Shown here: in pieces, positions 54,814 through 63,924 of the stretch | How the letters are laid out: each line of letters begins with the position of its first letter | Position numbering within the stretch: the first letter of the stretch is position 1 | Source: Parasalinivibrio latis | Lineage (GTDB): Bacteria; Pseudomonadota; Gammaproteobacteria; Enterobacterales; Vibrionaceae | Length of the DNA: 64,000 nt | Direction of reading: 5' to 3' | Assembly (NCBI RefSeq): GCF_036825535.1 | Contig: NZ_CP098812.1 | Span: 3,100,001 to 3,164,000 of the forward strand | The notes under the pieces: generated by a model | The model's input: only the letters and a program-made list of their open reading frames with translations | Database searches by the model: none | What the model was told of the DNA's origin: nothing | Made by a program: the position numbers and the translations under genes

Positions 54814-54979
54814 AGTCTTCACCGGAAACAACGTTAAATAGACAACAGCAAAATCGTATTTTTTTTATTCACACGGCGTATTGTTATACATATTTACAAT
54901 TATAACAATAGGCTATACATGTGGCTGTTGTCTCGATTATGATACTGAGTGCTTTGCATAAGTCTTTGTCAATTAAGAC

Positions 54980-55864
54980 CTATTTAAATAAGTGTGAGAA
55001 ATCAGCTTCACAAATCCGTTTCACTGCGGGATGTTGTATCATTCGCTCGGCAAATATCACGTAGTACTCTTCCTTCAGCTCTTTGATTTTCAAAAGCTCT
55101 CTGACCTGTGTACCAGCAACTTCCTCAGAATAGAAATGTGGTGCTACAAACACCGCGTTCAGGTAAGACCCAAATGCTTTCATCAGTGCCGCATCATCAA
55201 ATTCACCCAGAATATTTGGTGTGATACCTCGCTGGTCAAACCATTGCAGCAACTTCCGTCCCATCGCAGTACGGCTTCCTGGAATCAGCACTTTTTGCTG
55301 CTCCAGGGCTTCAGGGAAGTCAGTCCGCTTTAAGTCCACAGAACCAAAGAAACTCATAGCGCACTCTCCCAGCCTCACACTGTAGAGCCCTGGGCTTTGG
55401 GCGCTGTCTACCGGGCAATCAGACAGAATCATGTCCAGTTTGTGCTGGGATAGCTGCTCAAGAAGAAGTTCATGGGTCGATTCAAAGCAGCGAAGGTGAA
55501 TGGTGTTGTCTTCCGGGAGCACGGCGCCAAGTAACTTACAGACCAAGCGTTTAGAGAGGGCATCAGCCACCCCGACATCAAACAGGATGTTTTCCCGGCT
55601 GCTGTAATTGACGATATCAAGCATCTCATAGCTCAGGCCAAACATGCGGTCAGCATATTTGAAGACCATCTGTCCTAAGTCTGTTGGCTCTACATTTCTC
55701 CCGGAACGGCGTGTCAGCTTACCATTCAGACGTTCCTCCAGAGCCCGTATCTGCCCGGTTACCGTTTGGGGGGTTAGAAACAGAGCTTCTGCCGCCTTAC
55801 TGATGGAGCCCTTCTTGCAGACCATCCAGAAATAATAGAGATGGTTGTAGTTGAGATGTGACAT
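54980..55864 (-). CDS. nhaR: NhaR, LysR-type activator of nhaA
   Basis: This 294-residue protein has an N-terminal helix-turn-helix (ISKAAEALFLTPQTVTGQIRALEE, about 21-44) and an effector domain closely matching E. coli NhaR (NILFDVGVADALSKRLV, IHLRCFESTHELLLEQLSQHKLDMI, IFAERMIQHPAVKRIC). In E. coli it activates nhaA in response to Na+. ATG 55864 matches the family start MSHLNYNHLYYFW. A terminator upstream separates it from nhaA and the small gene, so it has its own transcription. Confidence 0.95.
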   Translation of the reverse strand: MSHLNYNHLYYFWMVCKKGSISKAAEALFLTPQTVTGQIRALEERLNGKLTRRSGRNVEPTDLGQMVFKYADRMFGLSYEMLDIVNYSSRENILFDVGVADALSKRLVCKLLGAVLPEDNTIHLRCFESTHELLLEQLSQHKLDMILSDCPVDSAQSPGLYSVRLGECAMSFFGSVDLKRTDFPEALEQQKVLIPGSRTAMGRKLLQWFDQRGITPNILGEFDDAALMKAFGSYLNAVFVAPHFYSEEVAGTQVRELLKIKELKEEYYVIFAERMIQHPAVKRICEADFSHLFK

Positions 55865-55875
55865 GCCCAATCCAA

Positions 55876-55915
55876 ATAAAAACACCGGATCGCAGAATAC
55901 GCTGCGGATCCGGTG
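55876..55915 (-). terminator. Terminator between the nhaA operon and nhaR
   Basis: A 9-bp stem CACCGGATC/GATCCGGTG (55883-55891 with 55907-55915) is extended by GCAG/CTGC after a one-base bulge. T5 follows on the minus strand. Confidence 0.8.
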
Positions 55916-55942
55916 CCTGCAAGTTATCGATTTTGCGGAATA

Positions 55943-56209
55943 TTATGGCGTCACATTTGCGACCTTAACCGGCTTGCGATATCGCTCTCCTGCCCGTTGT
56001 TCCAATGCTCGGGACAGAAAGCTGTTTTGCTTGGCTGCGTTTTCAAGTTCCTCAGAGACCGGAGAGCTTTGCTTCAAGCCAGCCATATAGGCTTCGCATA
56101 CGGCAGATTCTTTACCTTCCAGACAGGCGCTGTAATCCGTCTCTGCAGCAAAAGCCACAGCAGAGAAAAGCAGCCCGCTAGTAACTAATGTTATTGAGCT
56201 TTTTTTCAT
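55943..56209 (-). CDS. Small exported protein of unknown function between nhaA and nhaR
   Basis: I do not recognise this 88-residue protein. It has a clear signal peptide (KK start, hydrophobic ITLVTSGLLFSAVAFA, cleavage before AETDYS). The predicted mature part is about 67 residues, has two Cys spaced by eight residues (CLEGKESAVC) that could form a disulfide, and ends in a basic, Arg-rich tail. The ATG has GGAGAGGAAG upstream and starts inside the last 32 bases of nhaA in another frame, so it is probably translated with nhaA. A link to sodium or alkaline-pH stress is inference from position only. Confidence 0.75.
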   Translation of the reverse strand: MKKSSITLVTSGLLFSAVAFAAETDYSACLEGKESAVCEAYMAGLKQSSPVSEELENAAKQNSFLSRALEQRAGERYRKPVKVANVTP

Positions 56210-57377
56210 CTTCCTCTCCTTCAACAGCAGCTGTTTTTGGCAGCGACATATTCAGCACCACATATCCAATTACCGCAGACAGTGTCGAGCCAATCAGAAT
56301 TCCCAATCGGGAATAGGTCATGAATTCATCACTCAGGCCCACAAAGGCCAGGGACGAAATAAATATCGACATCGTAAACCCGATACCACACAGCAGAGAC
56401 ACAGAGAAAATATGGCGCTTGGTGATCCCATCCGGCAACTTGGCAATCCCCATCTTCACTGACAGCCAGCTGAAGAAGAACACACCAATAGGCTTACCAA
56501 TCAGAAGTCCCAGGGCAATACCCAGTGGCAGGGTATCAGTCAGGTTTGAGAGGGAAACTCCTTCCAGGGAAATACCTGCATTGGCAAATGCAAATACCGG
56601 CAAAATCAGGAATGCGACGTAAGGGTGCAGCAAATGCTCCAGCTTTTTAAGCGGGGACTTGCCATCTTTCCCGTCAGCACCACGCAGAGGGATAGCAAAT
56701 CCAAGCACAACACCCGCCAATGTCGCGTGAACACCCGACTTCAGCACGGACACCCAGAGGATAATGCCCACCAACAGATACCAATTCAGATTGGTGACAT
56801 TCCGGCTGTTCATAAAGAACAGGAGCGCTGTCGCCGCAAAGGCAATGGTCAGGGCCGTGACAGACAAGTCACTGCTGTAAAACAGCGCGATGATAACGAT
56901 TACGCCCAGGTCATCGATAATCGCCAGCGCCAGCAGGAAAACCTTGAGCGCGACAGGGACCCGGTTGCCCAGCAGCGCCATCACACCCAAAGCAAATGCA
57001 ATATCTGTGGCCGCAGGAATTGCCCAGCCACCTCTTGCAACAGGATCAGCAAAATTGAAAAACAGGTAAACCAACGCCGGCACAATCATACCGCCAAGCG
57101 CAGCAACAGCTGGGAAGATTGCTTTCTCTTTAGTGTTAAGCGCACCTTCGATCAGCTCACGCTTTACTTCCAGGCCAATAACCAGGAAGAAAATCACCAT
57201 CAGGCCGTCGTTTATCCAGTGAGAAACTGAGAGTCCCAATACATAGGTGTGGAGTGTCGACTCATACACGCCCTGTAGCGGAGTGTTGGCAATCATCATT
57301 GCCAGTGCTGCCGCAATAATTAGAACGATACCGCCAGCAGATTCCAGCTTCAGGAACTGGCGAATTGCATCAGTCAT
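56178..57377 (-). CDS. nhaA: Na+/H+ antiporter NhaA
   Basis: This 399-residue inner-membrane antiporter expels Na+ in exchange for protons at alkaline pH. It has about 12 membrane helices. The ion-binding pair of adjacent Asp is in LALAIIDDLGVIVIIALFY (about 163-164); ATDIAFALGVMALLG and the late-helix Lys-bearing LLIGKPIGVF are also conserved. The C-terminus is acidic. ATG 57377 lies 87 bases downstream of a T-N11-A dyad that could bind NhaR. It is divergent from nptA. Confidence 0.96.
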   Translation of the reverse strand: MTDAIRQFLKLESAGGIVLIIAAALAMMIANTPLQGVYESTLHTYVLGLSVSHWINDGLMVIFFLVIGLEVKRELIEGALNTKEKAIFPAVAALGGMIVPALVYLFFNFADPVARGGWAIPAATDIAFALGVMALLGNRVPVALKVFLLALAIIDDLGVIVIIALFYSSDLSVTALTIAFAATALLFFMNSRNVTNLNWYLLVGIILWVSVLKSGVHATLAGVVLGFAIPLRGADGKDGKSPLKKLEHLLHPYVAFLILPVFAFANAGISLEGVSLSNLTDTLPLGIALGLLIGKPIGVFFFSWLSVKMGIAKLPDGITKRHIFSVSLLCGIGFTMSIFISSLAFVGLSDEFMTYSRLGILIGSTLSAVIGYVVLNMSLPKTAAVEGEEDEKKLNNISY

Positions 57378-57463
57378 AAAAATGAAACTCCTTCAAAAAT
57401 ATTCTTCATTAAGTGTAGCCAGCGAAATAACTAATATAAAAATCGGTTGTGCTGACCATTTAA

Positions 57464-57478
57464 TTCGGAATTTCCGAA
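57464..57478 (-). promoter_or_regulatory. Candidate NhaR operator (LysR-type T-N11-A dyad)
   Basis: TTCGGAATTTCCGAA is a perfect palindrome around one central T, and it satisfies the LysR-family pattern T-N11-A. Its place about 87 bases before the nhaA start suits an activator site. The assignment to NhaR is inference. Confidence 0.5.
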
Positions 57479-57696
57479 ACCAGAGTTCTTTCACAGTGAT
57501 TTTTTGCGTCGCGAATTGCTTTATCACAGTTAAAAACTCCACCAATAAGAAATTAGGCTCATTATGGAATTCAAATGTGCAACAATACGTATAATTTTAA
57601 ATTCAATACCAATATATAGACTACTAGATGACCAATATTCGATCTAAATCGACTATTTAATAGTCACTTGAGCAATTATTTCTTCTGTGACACCGC

Positions 57697-57714
57697 GTGT
57701 CATATTTCTGAAAT
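57697..57714 (+). promoter_or_regulatory. Weak Pho-box-like element upstream of nptA
   Basis: GTGTCATATTTCTGAAAT reads as two CTGTCAT-like heptamers with 4-base spacing; 11 of 14 positions fit. It lies about 65 bases before nptA. Low confidence by itself. Confidence 0.3.
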
Positions 57715-57778
57715 ATTAGCTTCCTAACATTCGCCTCGTTGACACAAAACCGACATATTTCTGTCACGGAGCAAATTC

Positions 57779-58927
57779 ATGACTACCCAAACTTCAACGG
57801 CTACTGCCCCAGTTTCTATCTCTAACAACTGGGTTCGTTGGGCAGGCCTTGTTGCAATGCTTTACCTGCTGCTGGTTGCAGTGTCTATGGTGGGCAGCGG
57901 CTTCAAATGGGCTGTTGGTGAGCAAGCGAAAGAACTGTTTGCATTCGCGTCTCATCCCGTTGCTGGTCTGATGATTGGTATCGTTGCTACTGCACTGATC
58001 CAGTCTTCAAGTACCGTTACCTCTATTATTGTAGGTCTGGTAGCCGGCGGACTTCCTGTGGAAACCGCTATTCCTATGGTGATGGGTGCCAACATTGGTA
58101 CAACTGTAACCAATACGCTGGTCAGCATGGGCCATGCGCGCTGCAAGGACGAGTTCCGCCGTGCGTTCACCTGTGCAACCGTACACGATTTCTTTAACCT
58201 CATTGCCGTGGCTATCTTCCTGCCACTGGAAATGATGTTTGGCCTGTTGGACAAGATCTCTGCATGGCTGGTTGCCCCTCTGATGTTTGACGGCAGCCTG
58301 AGCATGAAAGGGCTTGATTTCATGGGCCCGTTAACTAAGCCGGTTGTAAGTGGCACCAAAGACGTACTGTCAGTCCTGCCTGGTAACTGGGGCGGTGCGG
58401 CACTGATTGTTCTGGGTATCGGCCTTATCTTCCTGTCTATCACTCTGATGGGATCGCTGATGCGCTCACTGATGGTAGGCCGTGCCAAGGAAATGCTGCA
58501 CAAGGCTATTGGCCGCGGCCCAATCCACGGCATTATGTCTGGTACGCTGGTTACTATCCTGGTTCAGTCTTCTTCAACGACCACCAGCCTGATGGTTCCA
58601 CTGGTTGGTACCAACGTGCTCAAAGTACGTGATGTTTACCCATTCACTCTGGGTGCAAACATCGGTACCTGTATCACTGCATTGCTGGCTGCTACCGCAG
58701 TTACAGGTTCAAACGCTGTGTTTGCCCTGCAAATTGCACTGGTACACCTGAGCTTCAACATTCTGGCTACCCTGCTTATCTTCGGTCTGCCGTTCATGCG
58801 TGAACTGCCTTTGAAGTGTGCAGAGATGCTGGGTAACGCGGCGGCAAAATCCAAGATGGCGGTGGTTGCCTACCTGGGGCTGGTATTTATCGTAATGCCG
58901 ACTGTTGTCCTGCTGATTACCCAGTAA
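57779..58927 (+). CDS. nptA: Na+/phosphate cotransporter, type II (NptA)
   Basis: This 382-residue transporter is of the SLC34/PNaS family. Two inverted repeats each carry the QSSS phosphate-binding motif (LIQSSSTVTSIIVGL at about 74 and LVQSSSTTTSLMVPL near 260), and both repeats have GANIGT. It takes up phosphate with Na+, which fits the nearby Na+ export gene nhaA. Vibrio has the same gene near nhaA. It is monocistronic with its own terminator. Confidence 0.94.
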   Translation: MTTQTSTATAPVSISNNWVRWAGLVAMLYLLLVAVSMVGSGFKWAVGEQAKELFAFASHPVAGLMIGIVATALIQSSSTVTSIIVGLVAGGLPVETAIPMVMGANIGTTVTNTLVSMGHARCKDEFRRAFTCATVHDFFNLIAVAIFLPLEMMFGLLDKISAWLVAPLMFDGSLSMKGLDFMGPLTKPVVSGTKDVLSVLPGNWGGAALIVLGIGLIFLSITLMGSLMRSLMVGRAKEMLHKAIGRGPIHGIMSGTLVTILVQSSSTTTSLMVPLVGTNVLKVRDVYPFTLGANIGTCITALLAATAVTGSNAVFALQIALVHLSFNILATLLIFGLPFMRELPLKCAEMLGNAAAKSKMAVVAYLGLVFIVMPTVVLLITQ

Positions 58928-58948
58928 AGCCAACCAAACTGTCAACAG

Positions 58949-58976
58949 AACGCCCGCACAATGCGGGCGTTTTTGA
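58949..58976 (+). terminator. Terminator of nptA
   Basis: A 10-bp stem AACGCCCGCA/TGCGGGCGTT (58949-58958 with 58962-58971) is followed by T. Confidence 0.88.
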
Positions 58977-59021
58977 TCGAGAAGACTGAGCAGTCACAGG
59001 ACAGGCAAACATCACATATAC

Positions 59022-59055
59022 AAAAGCCGGGTCAGTTCATATCGACCCGGCTTTT
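59022..59055. terminator. Terminator of thyA
   Basis: A 12-bp stem AAAAGCCGGGTC/GACCCGGCTTTT (59022-59033 with 59044-59055) lies between convergent nptA and thyA and can serve both strands. Confidence 0.85.
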
Positions 59056-59083
59056 GTCATCAAAACGGATGCAGCAGAAACGG

Positions 59084-59923
59084 TTAAATGGCGATAGGTG
59101 CTTTGATGGTTTCCGCTGGTTCATAACCTACAATCTCGAAGTCTTCGAGCTTGTAGTCAAAAATAGAGTCTGGCTTGCGTTTGATGACCAGTTTTGGCAG
59201 TTCACGTGGTTCACGCTTCAGTTGCTCAAACACGATGTCATCATTGAGGTGGTTGTGGTAGAGGTGAACGTCACCAAATGTATGGACGAAATCCCCAACA
59301 TCCAAACCACATTGCTGAGCAACCATATGGGTAAACAGTGCGTAGCTTGCAATGTTAAATGGCACGCCCAGGAAGTAATCGGCACTGCGCTGGTACAGCT
59401 GGCATGACAGCTTCCCGTCAGCAACATAGAACTGGAACAGGCAGTGACAAGGTGCCAGTGCCATCCGGCCCTCTTCCACGTTAGCCTGCGGGGAAATGCT
59501 CTCGTCCGGCAAATCCGCCGGGTTCCATGCCGTGATTATATGGCGGCGGGAATTTGGCTTGGTTTTGATTTGTTCAACCAACTGGCTGATCTGATCCACA
59601 GTGGAACCGTCAGGGCATGCCCAAGAACGCCATTGTGCGCCATAAACCGGGCCCAGGTCGCCTCCCTCGGTAGCCCATTCATCCCAGATTGAGACACGGT
59701 TGTCCTGCAGGTACTTGATATTGGTGTCACCGTTCAGGAACCACAGCAGTTCGTGGATGATTGCACGGGTGTAGAGTTTCTTTGTGGTCAACAGGGGAAA
59801 GCCTTCACTGAGGTCAAACCGCATCTGACGGCCAAATACAGAACGGGTGCCCACACCGGTACGGTCGCCACGGTCACTGCCGTTGTCGACGATATCCTGC
59901 ATCAAGTCCAGGTATTGTTTCAT
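59084..59923 (-). CDS. thyA: Thymidylate synthase
   Basis: This 279-residue enzyme converts dUMP to dTMP with methylene-tetrahydrofolate. The catalytic Cys is in MALAPCHCLFQFYVADG, and DxxxLPPRR-region equivalents and QRSADYFLGVPFNIASYA are clear. It is about 15 residues longer than the 264-residue E. coli enzyme, because of an insertion (DESISPQANVEEGR) just before the catalytic loop. I chose ATG 59923 from the family start MKQYLDLMQDIVD. The upstream terminator separates it from lgt. Confidence 0.96.
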   Translation of the reverse strand: MKQYLDLMQDIVDNGSDRGDRTGVGTRSVFGRQMRFDLSEGFPLLTTKKLYTRAIIHELLWFLNGDTNIKYLQDNRVSIWDEWATEGGDLGPVYGAQWRSWACPDGSTVDQISQLVEQIKTKPNSRRHIITAWNPADLPDESISPQANVEEGRMALAPCHCLFQFYVADGKLSCQLYQRSADYFLGVPFNIASYALFTHMVAQQCGLDVGDFVHTFGDVHLYHNHLNDDIVFEQLKREPRELPKLVIKRKPDSIFDYKLEDFEIVGYEPAETIKAPIAI

Positions 59924-59942
59924 CTCACGAATTCCATCTATA

Positions 59943-59965
59943 AAAAATGCGCCTAATAAGGCGCA
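59943..59965 (-). terminator. Terminator between lgt and thyA
   Basis: A 7-bp stem TGCGCCT/AGGCGCA (59948-59954 with 59959-59965) is followed on the minus strand by six T. Confidence 0.75.
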
Positions 59966-60031
59966 CTTTAACATAATTGCCCCACCATGTGAGTGGGCCA
60001 TGTCAAGGAGACATTAGTCTGCCACTGGCAA

Positions 60032-60835
60032 TCAGCCCTGAATTTTCTGCGGCTGGCGGTATGCCCAGACCATCATACCCACACCGACTAAAATCATCGG
60101 GGTCGACAGGATTTGTCCCATACTGATCCAGTTGTCAAACAGACCAAGTTGCGCATCCGGCTGACGCACAAACTCCACCAGAAAACGGAAGCTACCGTAC
60201 CCAAGCAGGAACAAGCCAGATACCGCGCCTGCAGGGCGGGGCTTTTTGATAAACCAGTTCAGGATCAGGAACAGGGCAACGCCTTCAAGAATAAACTCGT
60301 AAAGCTGTGACGGGTGGCGAGGGAAGGGGCCACCGGACGGGAAAATCATCGCCCACGGCACATCAGTTACCCGCCCCCACAACTCTCCATTGATGAAGTT
60401 CCCCAGACGCCCTGCTCCGAGGCCAAATGGCACTAACGGCGCAATAAAGTCTGAGACAGTGAAGAAAGTCCGGTTTGTTTTACGCGCAAACCAGAGCATC
60501 GCGGTAATGACCCCCAGCAAGCCGCCGTGGAATGACATTCCGCCGGTCCAGATCTTGAACAGGTACAGCGGATCGTGGATAAAGGTATCAAACTGGTAAA
60601 ACAGCACATAGCCAATGCGGCCGCCGAGAACCACCCCCATGAAGCCGGCAAACAACAGGTCCCCCACTTCATCTTTTGTCCAGCCACTGCCCGGTTTTTC
60701 TGCCCTGCGGTTTGCCAGCCACATGGCAAACAGGAAACCCACCAAATACATCAAACCATACCAACGCACAGCCAGAGGCCCTATCTGTACAAGTACAGGA
60801 TCAATATGCGGAAATGTCAGAAATCCTTCTGTCAT
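60032..60835 (-). CDS. lgt: Prolipoprotein diacylglyceryl transferase
   Basis: This 267-residue inner-membrane enzyme puts diacylglycerol on the lipobox Cys, the step before LspA. It has about seven helices. The essential-residue motifs are present: GGRIGYVLFYQ, WTGGMSFHGGLLG, and the Lgt signature GLGAGRLGNFINGELWGR. The gene follows the TauE-family permease after 15 bases in the rppH-ptsP operon. Confidence 0.97.
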   Translation of the reverse strand: MTEGFLTFPHIDPVLVQIGPLAVRWYGLMYLVGFLFAMWLANRRAEKPGSGWTKDEVGDLLFAGFMGVVLGGRIGYVLFYQFDTFIHDPLYLFKIWTGGMSFHGGLLGVITAMLWFARKTNRTFFTVSDFIAPLVPFGLGAGRLGNFINGELWGRVTDVPWAMIFPSGGPFPRHPSQLYEFILEGVALFLILNWFIKKPRPAGAVSGLFLLGYGSFRFLVEFVRQPDAQLGLFDNWISMGQILSTPMILVGVGMMVWAYRQPQKIQG

Positions 60836-60850
60836 GGATCCAAACCTCGT

Positions 60851-61654
60851 TTAGAACAGCATTTCGATGCTGACAATCATTAAAAACAGGGCAAATATCT
60901 TTTTCACCCAATGTGTGGGGAGTTTGATTGCCAAATGGACGCCAAGTTTCGTTGCCACGACAGAAGTCAGGATTATTCCTGTCAATGCGGGCAAATAAAC
61001 GTAACCGATACTCCACTTAGGTAAAACCTGCTCACTGTGAAGACCAAGGATAATGAAGCCGGTCATTGCTGAAACGGACAGTACCGCACCAGACAGTGAA
61101 GAACAGCCAATAGCCTGGCGCATCGGAACGCCATGGTAACTTAAATAGGGTACGGTCAATGCGCCGCCGCCTATGCCTGCCAGGCTGGCAATCATACCTA
61201 TAAACCCACCAGCTGCTGCCTGGCCTAACGGGCTGGGCAGGGGGCGGTGACTTTGAACTCTCAATGATACCAGCATCTGAAGGGCCAGGATCAAAACGAT
61301 GCCACCAAATATTCGCGGCAACCAGGCTGTCGGCAGTAAATCTGCCAGGGTACTGCCGCAGAGCCCTCCGATCAGGACTCCGGGAACCAGAGAGCGAACA
61401 ACACTGAAACTGACGTTGCCCCTTTTGTAGTGGTTCCGGGCTGATGCAGCAGAGGTCATTACAATACTGGCGAGGGACGTTGCCAGCGCCATAGGCATCA
61501 CCAGTTGGGGCTCTATGCCGGCATCCGGCAACAACAGGTGCAAGGCGGGAACCACAATAAGGCCCCCTCCAATGCCCAGCAGCCCTGCAAGCACACCAAC
61601 AATGCCTCCCAGAGCCAAACACTGGAAAAACAGAAAAACTACAGCTTCAGACAT
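60851..61654 (-). CDS. TauE/SafE-family membrane permease
   Basis: This 267-residue protein has about eight hydrophobic helices arranged as two repeats, each with the glycine-rich GIGGGxxxVP motif (LLGIGGGLIVVPALHLLLP and LAGIGGGALTVPYLSYHGVP) that defines the family. Members export or take up sulfur-containing or organic anions; the substrate here cannot be told. I chose ATG 61654 on family length. The gene sits 5 bases after ptsP and 15 before lgt, a conserved Vibrio order, so it is co-transcribed with them. Confidence 0.9.
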   Translation of the reverse strand: MSEAVVFLFFQCLALGGIVGVLAGLLGIGGGLIVVPALHLLLPDAGIEPQLVMPMALATSLASIVMTSAASARNHYKRGNVSFSVVRSLVPGVLIGGLCGSTLADLLPTAWLPRIFGGIVLILALQMLVSLRVQSHRPLPSPLGQAAAGGFIGMIASLAGIGGGALTVPYLSYHGVPMRQAIGCSSLSGAVLSVSAMTGFIILGLHSEQVLPKWSIGYVYLPALTGIILTSVVATKLGVHLAIKLPTHWVKKIFALFLMIVSIEMLF

Positions 61655-61659
61655 GAGAA

Positions 61660-63924
61660 TTATCCGGTCCGTGCACCAGCCCGGACAAAGCCTGACAACG
61701 TGTGTCGGTTGAAGAAAGATACCAGAAGCTCCCGAATGCCCTCTGGCGAGTCGCATTGCATGATATCAGAAACCACTGCGTTTACATCCTGAAGACTTAA
61801 GTGTCTGAGGATGAACTTGATTCTGGCAACGCTGCGGGTATTCATACTCAATGCCCGGTAGCCCAGGCCAGTCAACACCACTGACCCCATAGGATCACCC
61901 GCCAGCTCTCCGCAAACACATACAGGTATCCCCTGTCTTGCAGCCGTTTGCTGTACAGTTTGGAGAGCGGATAAGACGGCAGGATGAAAGGAGTCGTACA
62001 CATTTGCGACGCGGGCATTGTTACGGTCTACGGCAAGCAAGTATTGAGTCAAATCATTGGTACCGACGGAGAGGAAATCCGCCAGGGGCTTAACCCGGTC
62101 AAGCTGGTAAACAATCGAGGGCACCTCAACCATGATACCAATTCTCGGACGTTTGAGGATCTTACCCTGTTGTGCGACAAGCTCCGTTACTTCATCAAAT
62201 GCCCGGTCGATTAATGCCCTGGCCTCACGAAGCTCGCTAATCCCCGAGATCATTGGCAATAGTATGTCCAGGTTGTCCAGCCCAACACTGGCACGGAGCA
62301 TCGCCCGGATTTGAATAAGGAAAATCTCAGGGTGATCCAGGGTAAACCGAATTCCCCGCCAGCCAAGGAAAGGGTTATCTTCTTCAATAGCCAGGTAAGG
62401 GAGAGGTTTATCCCCGCCAATATCCAAGGTCCGCATTACTACCGGCTTGCCATTGTAGCTGCGAAGGATACTTCGGTAGTGGTGCATTTGCTCATCTTCG
62501 GATGGGAAGCTTCGCTGGAGCAAAAATGGGACTTCCGTGCGGTAAAGGCCAACTCCATCAACACCTTCATTGATTGCAATACTGCTGTCTGCACTCAAAC
62601 CGGCATTCAGGTGTACCTCAATGGTGGTTCCGTCTGACGTACAGGTTTTGCCGGCGAGTGTTTTTTCAACCTGGGAGGTCAGGGAGTCCTCTTCACGCTG
62701 GAGCTCTTCGTACTCAGAAACCACATGGGTATTGGGTTTGATAAGCAATTGGCCACTGTATGCGTCAAGGACAGCAGGCTGGCCCATCACCATTTTATGG
62801 CGAAACTCCACCCCCATTACAGCCGGAATACCAAGTGCACGGGCCAAAATCGCGGCATGGGAGTTTACCGCACCTTCCTGGGCAACGATCCCGGCAAGTT
62901 TATCTCTGGGTATAGACGCCAGCATTGCAGCGTTGATTTCCCGGGCTGCTAAAATAATCGGCTCTTCAAGGTCAAGCTGGTCGTAGTGCTGCTCATCCAG
63001 GAAATAAATAAGGCGCTGTCCCAGTTCACGGATATCCGATGCCCTTTCTTTGAGGTAGTCATCTTCCATGCGGGCAAACTGCCTGGCAAAAGTTTCGACC
63101 GTATCCCGTACTGCCCATTCAGCGGTCGCCCTGCTATCCACCTTGGCATCGAGTTCCTTACGCAAAAGGGGATCATGGAGCAGGTGGGAGAACAGTTCAA
63201 AAATGGCCAGGGTATCCTGCTGCAGATCAGAGTCAAAACGCTTACGGAGCTGGCGGAACTCCGCACTGGCTTTTTCTATTGCCGCCTCAAGGCGATCACG
63301 TTCATTGGCAATATTCAGGCAGCTTGAGGGGGCTACATCTTCAAGCTTGGGCTGGGAGTTGTCACACCACACCCGTGCAATTGCAATACCCGGTGAAGCT
63401 GGTGCCCCTTTAAGCTGAAGGCTCTGGCCCTGTTTATCCGGCCACAGCCCCTGCGCCCTGGCGTGGGCCAGTACCATAGCAAGCTGAGCCGCAAGCGTAA
63501 CCAGGAAAGATTCCTCCCCTTCATTGAACTGGCGCGCAACCCGTTGCTGGACAACCAACACACCGAGAATTTCTTTACGGTAAATAATTGGCGCACCGAG
63601 GAAGGAGCAAAAATCATCCTCGCCAATACCGGGGAAATGTTTGAATGATTCGTGCGAGCTGGCATTGGCAACGTTCACCAATTCAGCCCGGCGGGCGATA
63701 AGGCCAACAAGGCCTTCATCAAACCCGAGGGATATGTGTTCTGAGGTATCCAGCCCCTGACTCGCCATCAGGGTTAAACGCTGGCTGTTCTGGTCTGTAA
63801 TATAAACAGAGCAACACTCAGTGACCATCGCAACACAGGTGCGGTTAACCAAAGTACCCAGGGCATCCATCAGTGTTGATGAAGATGCGACGCTCTGTAC
63901 TATGTCCCGCAACTCTGTGAGCAT
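61660..63924 (-). CDS. ptsP: Phosphoenolpyruvate-protein phosphotransferase of the nitrogen PTS (EI-Ntr)
   Basis: This 754-residue protein has an N-terminal GAF domain (about 15-155) that senses glutamine and alpha-ketoglutarate in enterics. The EI-like part carries the phospho-His loop GAVNSHAAILARALGIPAVMG (about 350-370), and the PEP-binding TIM barrel has TEVPFL and VGTNDLTQYLLAVDRN. It starts the NPr/EIIA-Ntr relay. ATG 63924 directly follows the rppH stop (TAGATG) and has AAGGA upstream. Confidence 0.97.
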   Translation of the reverse strand: MLTELRDIVQSVASSSTLMDALGTLVNRTCVAMVTECCSVYITDQNSQRLTLMASQGLDTSEHISLGFDEGLVGLIARRAELVNVANASSHESFKHFPGIGEDDFCSFLGAPIIYRKEILGVLVVQQRVARQFNEGEESFLVTLAAQLAMVLAHARAQGLWPDKQGQSLQLKGAPASPGIAIARVWCDNSQPKLEDVAPSSCLNIANERDRLEAAIEKASAEFRQLRKRFDSDLQQDTLAIFELFSHLLHDPLLRKELDAKVDSRATAEWAVRDTVETFARQFARMEDDYLKERASDIRELGQRLIYFLDEQHYDQLDLEEPIILAAREINAAMLASIPRDKLAGIVAQEGAVNSHAAILARALGIPAVMGVEFRHKMVMGQPAVLDAYSGQLLIKPNTHVVSEYEELQREEDSLTSQVEKTLAGKTCTSDGTTIEVHLNAGLSADSSIAINEGVDGVGLYRTEVPFLLQRSFPSEDEQMHHYRSILRSYNGKPVVMRTLDIGGDKPLPYLAIEEDNPFLGWRGIRFTLDHPEIFLIQIRAMLRASVGLDNLDILLPMISGISELREARALIDRAFDEVTELVAQQGKILKRPRIGIMVEVPSIVYQLDRVKPLADFLSVGTNDLTQYLLAVDRNNARVANVYDSFHPAVLSALQTVQQTAARQGIPVCVCGELAGDPMGSVVLTGLGYRALSMNTRSVARIKFILRHLSLQDVNAVVSDIMQCDSPEGIRELLVSFFNRHTLSGFVRAGARTG

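Larger units (their letters stand above)
57378..57778. other. Divergent regulatory region nhaA/nptA
   Basis: These 401 AT-rich bases contain no supported gene. They hold a 15-bp dyad near nhaA and a Pho-box-like element near nptA, described separately. Confidence 0.55.
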
